From Heterohyrax brucei (Eukaryota > Chordata > Mammalia > Hyracoidea > Procaviidae), in assembly GCA_028571685.1 (NCBI GenBank), contig CM053142.1:124364796-124428795 (forward strand): a stretch of DNA of 64,000 nucleotides. The letters are read 5' to 3'. Made by a program: the position numbers and the translations under genes. The first letter of the stretch is position 1. Every line of letters begins with the position of its first letter. Positions 45,770-58,311 of this stretch are shown in pieces. The notes beneath the pieces are model-generated. The model made no database searches and was not told the origin of the DNA. It was given only the letters and a program-made list of their open reading frames with translations.

Positions 45770-46990
45770 AATGGATACATTTTCTTAGTGAAGGCAGTCA
45801 GTTCTCATTATAGACTATAGTGATGTTCTACAGAGTGGCTTGGGTACCAGATTTAAGAATATTGAGCCACTGCTCCCAGGAGAAATACAGGGGTATGTTC
45901 CTGTCAGCCTCTAGTCACAACCTTTTCATCAGCTGATTAATACACAGTCTCCTTTAAGTGTGTTTTTGTTTAAAGGAATCATTTGAAATATATGTCTTAG
46001 AAATTATTAGAAGAACATACTCATTATAAAAGATATAATACTGTATAATAAGTATATCCTTACAATGAAACACTAGCAGAAAAGGACTTAACATTTTCCT
46101 GACCCTTGGTAAGGTAATTATCCATTTCTTTGGCTTTCAGCCTGTCAGTGATCCTGTCTGGTATATTCTTTTTACTGGTCATCAACTCATGAATCCACAA
46201 ATCTAGCTTTTTCTCCACGGCTTCAACACACACTGTAGATTTTAGCTTAACAGTGTCTGAAGCAGCCTCAGCAGGTGCAGGGCAATGAACTTCCTCTTCT
46301 CTTCTGAATGTAGTATATTGTTGATTCCTAAATGTGGAACTCACGGCCACAGCTGTGTGCCATGGCGGTCCATGGTACATTCAACTTTCAACATTCTTCT
46401 TCAACAGCACCCACCATAGCACTAAAACTTACACTTGAGCCAAGCTTATCTAATGTATGTATTTTCTCTGTAAGGCACATCAGTCTTCTTGCACTTAAAG
46501 TCAGACACTAGATAGTACATCAGTACTATACTCGAATGGGTGTTTCCAAGTGAATTACAGCAAAATCGCCAAGAAAAAGCACAAAAATGTGAAAAACATG
46601 GCCCTAAGTAGACCATGAAAAGAATGCTTGTTTACAGTATGAAAGCTGAACAAGAAAGCATGGTACAGCCTTGTTTGACCGCAGCTAGGAATGTGCTGAT
46701 TCAAATTTTTTGTGGCTTTGCACAAGTCTGTGCATGACACAGAAAACACAATGTTGATTTCAGGGTTACAAATAAATTTTAACGAGCAGGCACATTCACA
46801 GTTCCGAATCCAAGAATAATGATAATAGCGACAATAGACTATTTGCTTTCTAATTGTCCTGAGTAATTGCTGGGCCTCTTCAATCCAGCAACTCATGTCT
46901 TTTAGTTCAGGAACATTCTTTAAAATTATCTTACTGATATTTCCTCCCTTCTCACTTTTTTCCCCTATTGTTACTTCATAAAAGTTCAAT
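45770..46990 (-). mobile_element. Tigger-like DNA transposon relic
   Basis: The minus-strand frame 46060-46380 contains EAVEKKLDLWIHELMTSKKN followed by ITDRLKAKEM and GQENVKSFSASVS, resembling the CENP-B-type helix-turn-helix (Tc5/pogo) DNA-binding domain. Part of an upstream half of that domain (GREFHI, ESTIYYIQK) is in another frame. 45800-46010 resembles Tigger terminal sequence. The frame 46555-46989 is not assigned. The catalytic core is not recognised. Confidence 0.5.
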
Positions 46991-47221
46991 TAGGCAGATG
47001 TTAAATGTTAGCTGTATCTTCTTTTATCATCCAAATAGTTGTCTTTTTTGTTCCACTTTCTAAGAGATTTTTCTCAATGTTATCTTCCACTTATCTCAAA
47101 AATCTTTTGTTTTTTACTACATAATTTCTTAGGTATTAAGGAAGTAAGTACAAAACTAAAATACTGTAGTTATAAAAATGATACTGAACAAAAATAAATA
47201 CACAAAATCTTACACTTTTTG

Positions 47222-47490
47222 GACTATTTTAAAATCAGTTCTATTGGGATATAATTTATACATCAAATTAAGTGTATTATTCAATTAGTTTTTAAAAATG
47301 AATGCAGTTCTAAAAGCACCATCACAGTCATATAATATTTCAGACCTTGAACTTTCAATATGCCCTTTTGAAGATAATCCTCTTTCCCTACCTCTGGCCT
47401 CTAGCAACCACTGTGTGAGTGGTACACTAGAATTTTCTGCCATCTGTGTACTATCTTTACAACTATTTTGTAAATCTAAAATTATCCTAA
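47222..47490. repeat. Ancient L1M 3' fragment
   Basis: TTCTATTGGGATATAATTTA, AAAAGCACCATCACAGTC and CCTCTAGCAACCACTGTG match the phrase order of old L1M 3' ends. Confidence 0.45.
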
Positions 47491-47597
47491 AGGTAAAGTT
47501 CATTAGAGAGAGCCACATGACCTGTTATTCTTCCCCTGTCCTGAACTCTCATTCCACCACATATACCTCGAGGGAAGTTGGCTCTGTTATTTGGGAA

Positions 47598-48118
47598 AGC
47601 ACACTGTTAGTTTCTTATTGCTGCTGTAGCAATTACCACAAAATTACAACAGACTTCATGGCTTAAAACAACACACACACATTATGGTTCTAGAAGTCAG
47701 AAGTCAGAAATGGGTCTGATGGGCTAAAAGTAGTATACTGTGAACCTAAGTTCCTTCTGGAGGCTTTAGGGGTGAAACCATTTCCTTGTCTGTTCCAGAT
47801 TCTAAGGGCTACTTGTGTCTCTTGGCTGAGGGTCCTTTGGTCCATCTTTAAGGCCAACAGCATAGCATCTTCAAAACTCTTTTTGATCTATGCTTCTGTT
47901 GTCATATCGTCTGTGACTCTGACACTCCAGCATCCCTCTTTTGAGGCCCCTTGTGTTTACACTGGGCCCACTCAGATAATCCAGAATAATCTCCCCCACC
48001 TCAGGGTCCTTTCTTAATCACATCTGCAAAATACCCTCTTGTCATGTAAGTAACACATTCAAGGGTTCTGGAGGTTATGATTTCATCTTGGTAGACCATT
48101 TTTCTGTCTACCACACAC
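47598..48118 (-). mobile_element. MLT1 LTR
   Basis: Antisense: TAGTTTCTTATTGCTGCTG, CAGAAATGGGTCTGATGGGC, GATAATCCAGAATAATCTCC and TTTTTCTGTCTACCACAC match an old MLT1 subfamily, more diverged than the 42034 group. Confidence 0.65.
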
Positions 48119-48187
48119 ACTTATGAAGGCCTAGAAAAGTTGGTTATATCCAAGAGCAGATATAAGGCAGTCCTATTTTTGACAGCT

Positions 48188-50865
48188 CATGGTGAGGTTC
48201 AGCAAAGTGTCAGGATACAAGATAAACATAAGTAAATCAGTAGGATTCCTTTATGCCAACAATGATATTATTAAAGAAGAAATCACCAAATCAATACCAT
48301 TTACTATAGCCCCCAAGAAGATAAAATACCTAGGCATAAATCTAACCAGGGAAATAACAGACCTTTACAAGAGAACTACAGGACCTTACTACAAGAAACT
48401 AACAGAGATTTATGAAAATAGAGAAGCTCACAGATAGGAAGACTTAACATTGTGAAAATGTCTATTTTACCCAGAGCAATTTACTTATATAATGCAATTC
48501 CAATATAAATTCCTGTGACATTTTTTAATGAGATGGAGAAACAAATCACCAAATTTGTTTGGAAAGGGAAGGAGGCCCTGGATAAACAAAGCACTACTAA
48601 AGAAGAAGAACCTACTGGGAGGCCTCTCACTACTGGACTTTAGAACTTATTACACTGCCACAGTTGTCAAAACAGCCTGGTACTGGTACAGAAACAGACA
48701 GATACATCGATGGAACAGAACTGAGACCCCAGAGATAATACCATCCTCCTATGAACAGATGATATTTGACAAAGCCCCTAAGACATTAAACTGGGGTAAA
48801 AACAATCCCTTCAACAAATGGTGCTGGCAAAGTTGGATATCCATCTGCAATAAATTGAAACAAGACATATATCTCGCCCCTTATGCAAAAACCAACTCAA
48901 ACTGGATAAGAGACTTAAATATCGAATCTAGAATGATAAAGCTCATCCAAGAAAAAGTAGGATCAACAATAGAAGTTTTAATACACAATGTAGACAGACT
49001 TCAAAATCTGTCAAAGAAACCACAAGCAATAGAAGGGAAAATAGATAAATGGGAACTACTAAGAATCAAACAGTTTTGCTCATCCAAAGACCTTATTAAT
49101 AGAATTAAAAGGCCACCTACGGTATGGGAAAAAACATTTGTCAACTATATGTCAGACTGACACCTAATCTCCATAATCTATAAGATACTAGAAAATATCG
49201 ATAAGAAAAAGACAAATCATCCAATTAAGCGATGGGCAAAGGAGATGGACAGACATTTCTCTGAAGAGGAGATCCAGGCAGCCAAAAAAACACATGTGGA
49301 TAATCTCACGATCATTAGCTATTAAAGAAATTGAAATCAAAACTACCATGAGATACCATCTCACCCCAACAAGGTTGGCCATGATCCAGAAAATGCGAAA
49401 CAACAAATGCTGGAGAGGCTGTGGAGAAACTGGAACTCTCCAATTGGTGGGATTGATGGGATTGCAAAATGGTGCAGCCTCTTTGGAAAGCAATCTGGCA
49501 CTTCCTTAAAAAGGTAGAAATAGATATACCATTTGACCCAGTAATTCCACTGCTTGGAATATACCCTGCAGAATCAAGGCCATTCACACCAACTGATAAA
49601 CGCACAAGAATGTTTACTGCAGCACTGTCCACAGTAGCAAAAAGATGGAATCAACCTAGCTGCCCAACAGCAGAGGAATGGATAGGTAAACTATGGTATA
49701 TATATTCAATGAAACACTATACAATGATAAAGAACAATGATGATTTTAGGAATCATCTCATAACCTGGTTTCAGTTGGAGGACATTACGTTGAGTCAAAA
49801 TAGTCAGAGGCAAAAGGACAAATATTGTATGAAACCCCCTACCGTAAGAACTTAAAAACAGACTCATGCATAGAAGAAAAGACTTTCTGACAGCTGCAAG
49901 GGTGGGGAGGGAGGGAAAGAAAGGGTGCTGTATTGATTAGATAGTTGATAGAAAGTCAGCTGGGTGAAATCAGTGACAGCACACATTAGAAAGAAGATCA
50001 GTTTTAACTGGACTTCAACATAACATGATTACTTCTCCCATCTTAACTCAATATTGCAAATATGGAGTAGCTCGGGTCGGGGTCTGGGAACTATGCTCTC
50101 AGGGGACATCAAGGCCAATTGACATAACTAGCATTTTGCTAAGAGAGGCTTCTGCACCCCAAATCGGTGAGTGGTGTCTGGGGTCTTAAAAGCTGCCATG
50201 CTGCCATCTGAGGAACACCAAATGGTCTCAACTCAACAGGAACAGAGGATCTACAAGGACCAAAATGACATGGGGCAAAGAGAATCCAGAAGACAGAGAG
50301 ACCCTCGTGAGTGGGTGATTACTTCTACATGTGACCAGAAGAACCGGATAGTGCCCAGCCACCTCCACTGATAGCCATGATGGGGCTCACAAAGTTGAGT
50401 TTCACTGGCAACATGAAAATAAAAAAGGGTGCATCCTGAGATCTCCACTAAAAGACCACAACTGATGGTCCAGGGGCCTCGGGTTTCCCATGGATCATGG
50501 CCCATGGCCCTGATGCTGCCCCTGTCCATAAATCATAATGGAGGTCAACTCTTCAGAGAGAAACGGATTGGACTTGGTGACACAGAGTGACCGTATCATG
50601 TGTGCACTTTATGGTTCTATGCATCTATAGGACGTCATCCAGCTGACCTTTTACTGGATGTGGGGGAGAGGGTGGAGAGGAAGGCACAGCAGATTTTTAG
50701 GAGGACATGACATGTACAGAATGGAGGAGTGTGCTGTCACTGAGCAGGGAGAGCAGTGGGAGCCACTCATTGGTAGGTATGCAAATTTACATGGGATTGT
50801 TTATTTTCACTCAATCATAATACAAATAATAATAATAATAACCAAAAGGAAAAAGAAAAAAAGAA
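48188..50865 (+). mobile_element. 5'-truncated L1 (copy E)
   Basis: ORF2 from just after the FADD region to its end, then the full younger-type 3' UTR (about 49853-50830) with an (AAT)n/A-rich tail. It is the best preserved L1 coding sequence in the window. No TSD found. Confidence 0.85.
48189..49855 (+). pseudogene. L1 ORF2 C-terminal remnant
   Basis: Three frames: 48189-48437 (VSGYKINISKSVGFLYAN, IKYLGINLTREITDLYK), 48528-49160 (KTAWYWYRNRQIHRWNRTE, NPFNKWCWQSWISICNKLK) and 49469-49855 ([19 protein letters not shown]). They cover the RT thumb and the C-terminal segment. The frame breaks show it is inactive. Confidence 0.85.
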
Positions 50866-51067
50866 ACTCCCTTAGCATGAGTGTTGTGGTCCCACCTTAA
50901 TCTTTGTAGTCCCACCTTTTAACATAATCATCCTATGTATTGGCTTGGCATTAGCCACAGGCAGACAATAGGATATATAGCACAGGAAAATTGCAAGATA
51001 TTCGGAATGATGGCCCAGCCAAATGGCTACACACTTTTTAGGGGGGAGACATAGTTCAGTCCATGAC
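50866..51067 (-). mobile_element. MaLR-like LTR fragment
   Basis: AAACTCCCTTAGCATGAG, TGGCCCAGCCAAATGGC, CAGTCCATGACA: the outer part of the 42034-type LTR, cut off at the left by the L1 tail. Confidence 0.6.
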
Positions 51068-51190
51068 AGCTGCTAACCAAAAGGTCCACAGTTTGAATCA
51101 ACCAGGTGTTCCTTGCAGACCTTGTGGGGAAGTTCTAGTCTTTCTTATAGAGTTGCTCTGAGTTGGAATCAATTTGATGGCAACAGATAG
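51062..51190 (+). repeat. AfroSINE, 5'-truncated
   Basis: Starts at GACAGCTGCTAACCAAAAGG directly after the LTR fragment. Confidence 0.85.
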
Positions 51191-51429
51191 TCACTTTCAA
51201 AATTTTCTTCAAATGCAGCCTGTAAGAGTGCCACCTATTTCCTGCTGGAACCTGATATACCATTCAAACGATGTATCAGATCCTATAGCAAGAGAATTCC
51301 TTATGAGTTTGAGTAGTTCAGAGATAGCTTAGGACAATGGGAGGTGCTTCTAAATAATACAAGGCAGGTATTTGACTTGAAGGAATGACTCTTGATATAG
51401 GGGAATGTTTGTGTAACACCTTGGAATTT

Positions 51430-51800
51430 ATTCAGTAAACACTGAATCAACTTTATATTAATATTATTCAATAAATACTTATTGAATGTATGCTATGGGT
51501 CACCATGCGTCGGATCCGACTCAACAGCACTTGGCTTGGCTTGGCTATATGTTAAGTACTGGGGATGCAACAGTCCACAAGATAGACAAACAGCCCTGTG
51601 CTAGTGGGCCTTATAAATTTATTACAGTGGAGGGGACAGAATAAATAATACAGCATATGTTTAATGTTTGAGGGGAAAAAATAAAGCCAGGAAGAGAGAT
51701 GGGGGAGTTGTACAATTTTAAACTGGCGGATCATAGAAAGCTTCATTGAGAAGGTGACATTCGAAAATGACCTCAAAATGAACTGCAGATAGTTACCAGA
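51430..51800 (-). repeat. L2-like fragment split by a SINE piece
   Basis: CAATAAATACTTATTGAATG, then an AfroSINE tail (51491-51546), then AAGTACTGGGGATGCAACAG. Confidence 0.45.
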
Positions 51801-52865
51801 AGATACAAACAGGACTTCAGATGTGAAGCAGATGCCTGAAACCTTACCCACCAGATAGCTGCAGGCTGAGAGATCTTGATAGTTCTGTGACTTTGCTTAA
51901 AACAAACTACTTTCCATGTATGCTCCAGCCAGATTTTTAATATATGGGCTGGTACTTGTGGCATTGATGGCACTGATGGTGAGCTTACAGTACAGGGTCC
52001 TGCCAGACAGCTTTTATAATCCTGTGTGGCAAACACCACCCTTTCCCTTTCTGGCCCTCGGAACTAGTATATCAGTGTAAAGAAATTCTCTTCTTCCCCA
52101 TGCTGCTGATTTTAAACAGGTGAAAAGAATCTGAAGACTTGTCCAAAAAACCACAGGAAAAGGCCATGGTCTACAGCCTGAGACTTTATGCCCTGGGACT
52201 CATCCTATCTTCCTCCTTTCCCATGACCCGTCTCCTTCAGCTCACCAGAAATAATAAAAACTAGAGTAGGGCTTAGACCAGGTAAACTGATAACTCAGGG
52301 GACTATGAGCTCATGGACCTGAATAACTAGAAGCCTGGATCAGTTAGGAACTGTGTTCAGCTGCTGCTAGTAACAGACACACAAGGGCTAATTTTGTAAC
52401 ACCCAGGGAAGTAGGCAACCAAGGACCAATAAAAGAGCACCACAAAGTCACAAAGGAGTTCAGTTGTCTTGTCTACTGGTCTTAGCATGAAGTTTCCACT
52501 CTTTAAATCACAGGATGTCTGCTTAGAGCTGCAGCCGTGGCATCTGTTTTCCAGACAAGAAACAGAAGGAAAGGCGAAAGGCCAAGTCTATACTTCAGCT
52601 GAGCTTTCCCAACACTTTAGAGTAACCTGTCCATATTTAACTGTACAGAAGACCAGAAAATGTAATCCTTTACTTGGGCAAATTAATGCCTCATATAAAA
52701 GCAGGTTTCTGATACTAAGGACGAAGATAAGAACACCACCAAAATTTCATCCACTTTCTGCATTCAGATCAAACTCAGGATATCTCAGTGATGTGCAGTT
52801 TCTCCACTAGATCCGTATGAACTCTCTTTGTGTTACAGAGATCAACTAAAACACAAGCTATTCAA
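51801..52865. other. Intergenic, nothing recognised
   Basis: No element identified. AATAAA-like motifs near 52254 and 52428 could belong to an LTR, but no TG...CA borders or TSD were found. The frame 52469-52810 has no recognisable domain. Confidence 0.45.
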
Positions 52866-53240
52866 TACACAGTAAGATCCCTTTTCCATTGCCAAGTTGA
52901 CTCAGACTCATAGCAACCCTAGAGGACAGAGCAGAACTGTCTCATAGGGTTTCCAAGACAGGGAAATCCCAGTGATGCAGAGGTTAAATGCTATAGCTGC
53001 TAACCAAAGGGTCAGCAGTTCTAATCCACCAGGTGCTCCTTGGAAGCCATCAGGCAGTTCTACTCTGTCCTGTCAGGTCACTGTGAGTTGGAATTAACTT
53101 GATGGCATGTTTTTGTTTGTTTGTTTGTTGTCCCCTCTCTCTTACAGAAGCAGACTGTGCACCTTTTTCCCACAGAGTGATTGGTGAGTTCGAACCACTA
53201 ACCTTCTTGTTAGCGCCAAGCACTTAATCACTGTCCCCCA
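52866..53240 (-). repeat. AfroSINE split by another AfroSINE
   Basis: The left part (52866-52962) and right part (53133-53240) of an antisense copy are separated by the sense copy at 52963-53130. Confidence 0.75.
52963..53130 (+). repeat. AfroSINE nested in AfroSINE
   Basis: Complete sense copy ending in (TTTG)n; it creates an inverted repeat with its host. Confidence 0.85.
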
Positions 53241-53679
53241 ACACTCCTTCCAATACACAATAGTGGAGAAAAAAAAAGGAAAGCCACATAAAATATTTTC
53301 ATTTAAAAAATGGCACAAAGTAATGCTTAATTCCACTTGGCAGTGGAGTCAGTTTATTGGTTGGCTCCTGTGGCCCCACCTAGTCATGTTCTCTGGGGGG
53401 ATCGTCCTTGCCCATTACACTCTGAAGCCCCTGGCTCTGCCCTACAGGGTTATTCCTGCCCCTGAGCCTCTCATATCTGAGACAGGTAACAAGGAGGTGG
53501 CCTTACCTGGAGCCTACACTGTTTGCACAGCCCACATTTTGTTTGGTTGGTACAAGTTGGGAGCACAATGGTGATTTTAAGGTTTAATAATCACAGTCTG
53601 CTACAAGCTTACTGTTTTTGGCAATAAAGAAACTGTAAAAACTTCATAGGCTTCAGGTCTATGCTTATATTCCATCTAG
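53241..53679. other. Intergenic, nothing recognised
   Basis: The short frame 53263-53574 has no known resemblance. Confidence 0.45.
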
Positions 53680-53750
53680 ACCAACAGTTCTCAAAATGTA
53701 ATCTGAGGGTCCCTGAGAGTCACAGAGACCCTTTCAGAAACAGATTATCG
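53680..53750 (+). repeat. hAT-type DNA transposon fragment
   Basis: CAACAGTTCTCAAAATGTAA and GGGTCCCTGAGAGTCACAG resemble the terminal part of mammalian hAT-Charlie non-autonomous elements. Confidence 0.5.
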
Positions 53751-54527
53751 AGCAAGTTATCCTTTAACCCAGGATAGTGGAGAAAGAAAATAAAGTTAGA
53801 TATTGACTTGAGACCTTTTTTTAATGTAAGCATTTATCATTATAAATTTCCCTTTGAAAACTTTTACTGCATCCCCTAACTTTTAGTATATTGTGTTTTT
53901 TTGTCTTCATTTTATCAAAGCATTTTTAAATTTTCCTTGTGATTTCTTTCTTGATCCATTTGTTGTTCAAAAATGTTTTCTCATTGCCATGTATTTGTGA
54001 ATTTTCTAGTTTTTCTTCTGTCATTGATTTCTAGTTGTATTCCACTGTGGTCAGAAAAGACATACTTTGGAACTCTGTTCTTAGCTGTGTACATGTTTAT
54101 AACTGTTTTATCTCCTTGATGTTCTCACACTTTTATCAACATATAAATGGCCTTCCTTGTCTTTTGCAATTTTTTTTTACTTAAAATCTATTTTTTTTCT
54201 GATGCTAATGTAGCCTCCCCAGTTGTTTTTGTTATGATTTTCATCGAATATCTTTTCCATTCTTTTACTCTCAATTTATTCATATCTTGGTATGTATACT
54301 GAGTCTTTTGTAGACAGCTTATAGATGGAGATGTTATTTTATCCATTCTGCCAATCTCTTCAACTAAATTGGAAAGTTTAACCCATTTATATTAAAGGTA
54401 ATTATTTATAAGAAAGGACTTATTTGAAAGGACATGGAGTATTTTTCTGCATGTAATGTGTGCCTTCTGCGTTTGTCTGCTGGCTGTGCCCTACCAGGGG
54501 TAGGCACATGCACAAGGTCTACCATGC

Positions 54528-54657
54528 CAATTCTCTGGCACAGTGTTTAAGTGCTATGGCTGCTATCCAAAAGGTCAGCAGTTCAAATCCCTCAGGTGCT
54601 CCTTGGAACCCAAGGGGCAGTTCTACCCTGTCACTTAAAAAAAAAAAAAAAAAAACT
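54528..54657 (+). repeat. AfroSINE with poly-A tail
   Basis: Sense copy cut short after the body box and followed by about 19 A residues, so the A-tail is still clean. Confidence 0.85.
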
Positions 54658-55056
54658 TAGCATAGCTTCTTTACAAAATTACCTCATGAGGAGGTACTGC
54701 GGGCAAACAAAAGCAGAAGGTGTGCAATGTTTGCATAAAAATACAGTACTTCCACCATTTTGCTATTTGTTTTCTATGTTATCTTTTTGTCTTTTTTTAT
54801 TTGTTGCTTCCATTACTACCTTATTTTGTCTTCAGTTGTTTTTTTGTAGTGTACCATTTTGATTCACCCTGATTTTATTGTTTGTTTATATTTTAGTTGT
54901 TTTCTTAGTGGTTGCATTAAGGATTACAACTGACACCTTAATGTGTAACATTAAGAAGAATATGTTAACATCTTCTTCAACAGTATTCAAAAACTGTTGA
55001 ACCATTTCTATCTCTCCTCTTTGCTATTAATGTGGTAACTAACATCTTTACAGAAA

Positions 55057-55217
55057 ATCAAACCCACTGCTGTTGAGTCAACTCTGACTCATAGCAACAC
55101 TATAGGACTGAGTGGAACTGCCTCAGAGAGTTTCCAAGAAGCCTTGATAGATTTGAACTGCCCGTCTTCTGGTTAGCAGATACAGACCTTAACCACCGCA
55201 TCAAATCACCAGGATTT
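55057..55217 (-). repeat. AfroSINE
   Basis: Antisense copy: AAATCAAACCCACTGCTGT to AAATCACCAGGA. Confidence 0.9.
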
Positions 55218-56280
55218 TCACATCTTTATATAATGTATGCTAAATAAGAGACTTTTAAAATATTGTTTTACACATCTGTCTTTTAAATCAGAAAAAGAAT
55301 AGTTATAAACCAAAAACACAATAATCTGACTCTTACATTTACCTACATAGATACCTTTACTGTATTATTTTCTTCTATGGGTTTGAGTTACTGTCTAGAG
55401 TCCTATTATTTCAGCCCCAAGGGCTCCTTTTGACATCTTTTGTTGGGCAAGTCTACTAATAATGAATTCTCTGGTTTTTTTTAATTCTGGGAATTTCTTA
55501 ATTTTCCTGTCATACTTGTGTAGTTTTGCTAGATTCTATGTTTACAGTGGTCATACTCCCTCTCCCCTGCATTTTAAATATGTCATCTGACTGGCTTCTA
55601 TGGTTTCTGAAAATCAGCTATTAAACATATTAAGAATTAAGGATTCCTTATATATGAATCACATTTCTCTGGCTACTTTCAAGAATCTGTTTGTCTTTCC
55701 ACAGATTGATTATAGTGTGTCATATTGTGGATCTCTTCATGTTTATCTCACTTGGAGTTCATTGTGTTTCTTGGATGTGTCTTTCATCAAATTTGCGAAC
55801 ATTCTGGCCATTATTTCTTCAGATATTCTTTGTGACCCTTTCCTTCTGAGACTTCCATTGTAGGTATATTGGTGGAATGCTTCATGGTGTTCCATAGGTC
55901 TCATAGATTACTTTTATTTTTCTTCATTCGTCTTTCTGTCCCTCAGAGTGGGTAATTTCAGCGACCCTATCTTTAAGCTCACTAGTTCTTTATTCTGCCT
56001 CACTGTTAAAATTCTATTGAAATGTGATTGAAATTCTCTACTGAATTTTTTTTCATTTCAGCTGTACTTTTCAGCTCAGAATTTCTATTAGGTTTCTTTT
56101 TATAATTTCTATCTTTTTATTGGTAACCTTTTTGAGACACTGTCTTCCTGGTTACCTTTAGCTCTTTGTTCATGGTTTCCTCTGCCTCTTTGAGCACACT
56201 TAAGGCAGCTGATTTAAAATCTTTGTGTAGAAAGTTCAAGGTGTTTCCTTCGGGAATTTAAAAAAAAAAAAAAAACAACA

Positions 56281-56580
56281 ACATGAAACCACTGCTGTCA
56301 AGTCAATTCCAACTCCTAAAAAAAAAAAAAAAAAAGCCACTGCCATCAAGTCGATTCTGACTCACAGCAACCCTACAGAGCAGAGCAGAACTGCTCCACA
56401 GAGTTTCCAAGGAGTGCCTAGATGTAACACTCAACCACTATGCTACCAGGGTTTCATAGCTACTCTATATGACAGAGTAGAACTGCCCTCTAGAGTTTCC
56501 AAGGAGCACTGGGTGGATTCAAACTGCTGACCTTTTAGTTAGCAGTGGAACTCTTAACCACTGTGTCACCAGGGTTTCCT
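56281..56580 (-). repeat. Stacked AfroSINE copies
   Basis: A 3' scrap (56284-56317), an A-run, a near-complete copy (56336-56458) and a second copy lacking its 3' end (56459-56580), all antisense. Confidence 0.85.
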
Positions 56581-57014
56581 CTTCTGGGATATTCTGTTAA
56601 TTTTTGGCCCCACCACAGGAATGGTCCATATTTCCTTGTTTCTTTGCATGCTCTGTGATATTTTGCTGTAAACTGGATATTCTGAATATTATAATACGGT
56701 AAATCTGGAAACTAGACTCTTCCTTCTCAGGATTTATTATTGCTTGCTTTGAGTTAGTTTATTGTTTAGTGACTTTCTAAATGACTTTTTAATTACTATA
56801 TTCTTTGTTGTATGTGGTCTCTGAAGTATCTGTTCCTTTAGCTTTTGGTCAACTGGTGGTTACACATCTGGAGTCAAAATAAATAATAAACACAGAAAGA
56901 GAAACAGAAACAGAAAAAAAGAAAGAGTTAGAATCCTCACTCAGCACTTAACTATAGGACCTTTAATAAATTAATTAATCTCTTTGAATCTCAGTTTCCT
57001 CATCTACAAAACAG

Positions 57015-57186
57015 AAATAAACTAAAACCAAAACTTACTGCTGTCAAGTTGATTTTGACTCACAGCAACCCTGTATGACAGAGTACAACTGTCCCATAAG
57101 GTTTCCAAAGAGTGGCCAGTCAGTTCAAAGTGCCAACTTTTTGGTTAATTGCCAAGTTTTTAATCACTGTGCTACAAAGATTCCAT
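57015..57186 (-). repeat. AfroSINE in MIR
   Basis: Antisense copy: AAACTTACTGCTGTCAAG to CTACAAAGATTCC. Confidence 0.85.
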
Positions 57187-57249
57187 AAAATATAAATCAT
57201 AATCCTTGATTCACAGGACTTTTCTTTTTCTGAAGGATCAAATTCTAAA

Positions 57250-57415
57250 AAAACTAAGAACTTGTTGCCATCAAGTCTCTTCCAACTCACAGCCATTCTA
57301 CAGTCCAGAGCAGAATTGCCCCACAGGGCTTCCAATGAGCAGCTGGTAGATTTGAACTGTTAAGCACACTGTCTAGCACACTGGAGCTCTTAACCACTGT
57401 ACCACCAGGGCTCCA
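57250..57415 (-). repeat. AfroSINE in MIR
   Basis: Antisense copy ending TGTACCACCAGGGCTCC. It has a small internal duplication (GCACACTGTCTAGCACACTG). Confidence 0.85.
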
Positions 57416-57495
57416 AATACTAAATGAGATTAAATGTGCTTAGTACAGAATGTCATACATAGTTGCTCAATAAGTGATAGCAATTATCATCTCTC

Positions 57496-58311
57496 TTCAC
57501 ATTTACAAGAGGAATTATAAAACAAAATATGATCTGGATGCTGATTTGAGTACAGTAGTTCTATTTAGTTCTTTTCCAGTTAAGAAGTAATTTACTAAGC
57601 TAAACCAACATGATGTCCTACCCCTGTAACTGGCTTTGTAGACCATAACTGGTTTTGTAACTCTGAAGCACATTCTGAGGCCTATGATGAAACAGTGGGT
57701 ACAGACATGCTAATTGCAGTGGAATATGACTATCCTGGAGCTATGGGAGTATGAAACCATGTGTGCCCACTGGGTGAAAGAGCAGTGGGTCGAAAAGTGG
57801 GAAGAACAAACCACAGAACAGATTAAACTGAGACCACAGGAAGAAGTCTAGATAAGAAGGCAGCAATGGAAAACCAAGAAAGATTAACAAAGAACAACAT
57901 TCAGGGTGGATAACTGACTTCAAGGGGATCTGTCTTGAGGAACTAGTTGTTCAGCCATGTGGGCAGACCAAGCTCCTAGATACAGGGAATCTAGGAGCAG
58001 ACAATATTATAAAATCCAGGCAGGTGAGCAATTATCATGAGGAATGTTCTTTGGTGGGCATGACATGGGGGTGGTGCTCAGCAGCGCAGTCTCACTCAGA
58101 GGGGAATCTGGAGATTACTAAAAATAATCCTAGAGAACTGCTTACCACACAGCTTACATGCTAGGGTTTCATACGTAGGAGAACAAAACAGTGGTCTCAC
58201 TACTGGAATGGGTACAGTCATTAGGCTTGATGTAGAGTTCTCCAAACTCCATAACATTTTCTCTCAAAGAAATGAGGACAATATGAACCCAGCAGACTGA
58301 AACTGACATTT
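57496..58311. other. Intergenic, nothing recognised
   Basis: No element identified. It contains a perfect 10-bp stem hairpin at 57972-57998. Confidence 0.5.

Larger units (their letters stand above)
53760..56880 (-). repeat. Ancient L1M/HAL1-like sequence
   Basis: Antisense old L1 phrases in order: CTTGATCCATTTGTTGTTC, ATTCCACTGTGGTCAG, GTGGTTGCATTAAGGATTAC, TTTCTCTGGCTACTTTCAAG, TGGCCATTATTTCTTCAGAT, AAACTGGATATTCTGAATAT. Interrupted by AfroSINEs at 54528, 55057 and 56281. Confidence 0.7.
56928..57495 (+). repeat. MIR split by two AfroSINEs
   Basis: The MIR core at 56928-57013 (CTCAGTTTCCTCATCTAC) and its 3' end at 57415-57495 (GCTCAATAAGTGATAGC) are separated by antisense AfroSINEs at 57015-57186 and 57250-57415. 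Confidence 0.7.

Noticed and set aside
48528..49160. 210-codon open frame on the + strand, the longest in the window
   Set aside because: It is the C-terminal part of L1 ORF2 with the typical WYWYRNR and NKWCWQSW phrases, broken at both ends and followed by an L1 3' UTR.
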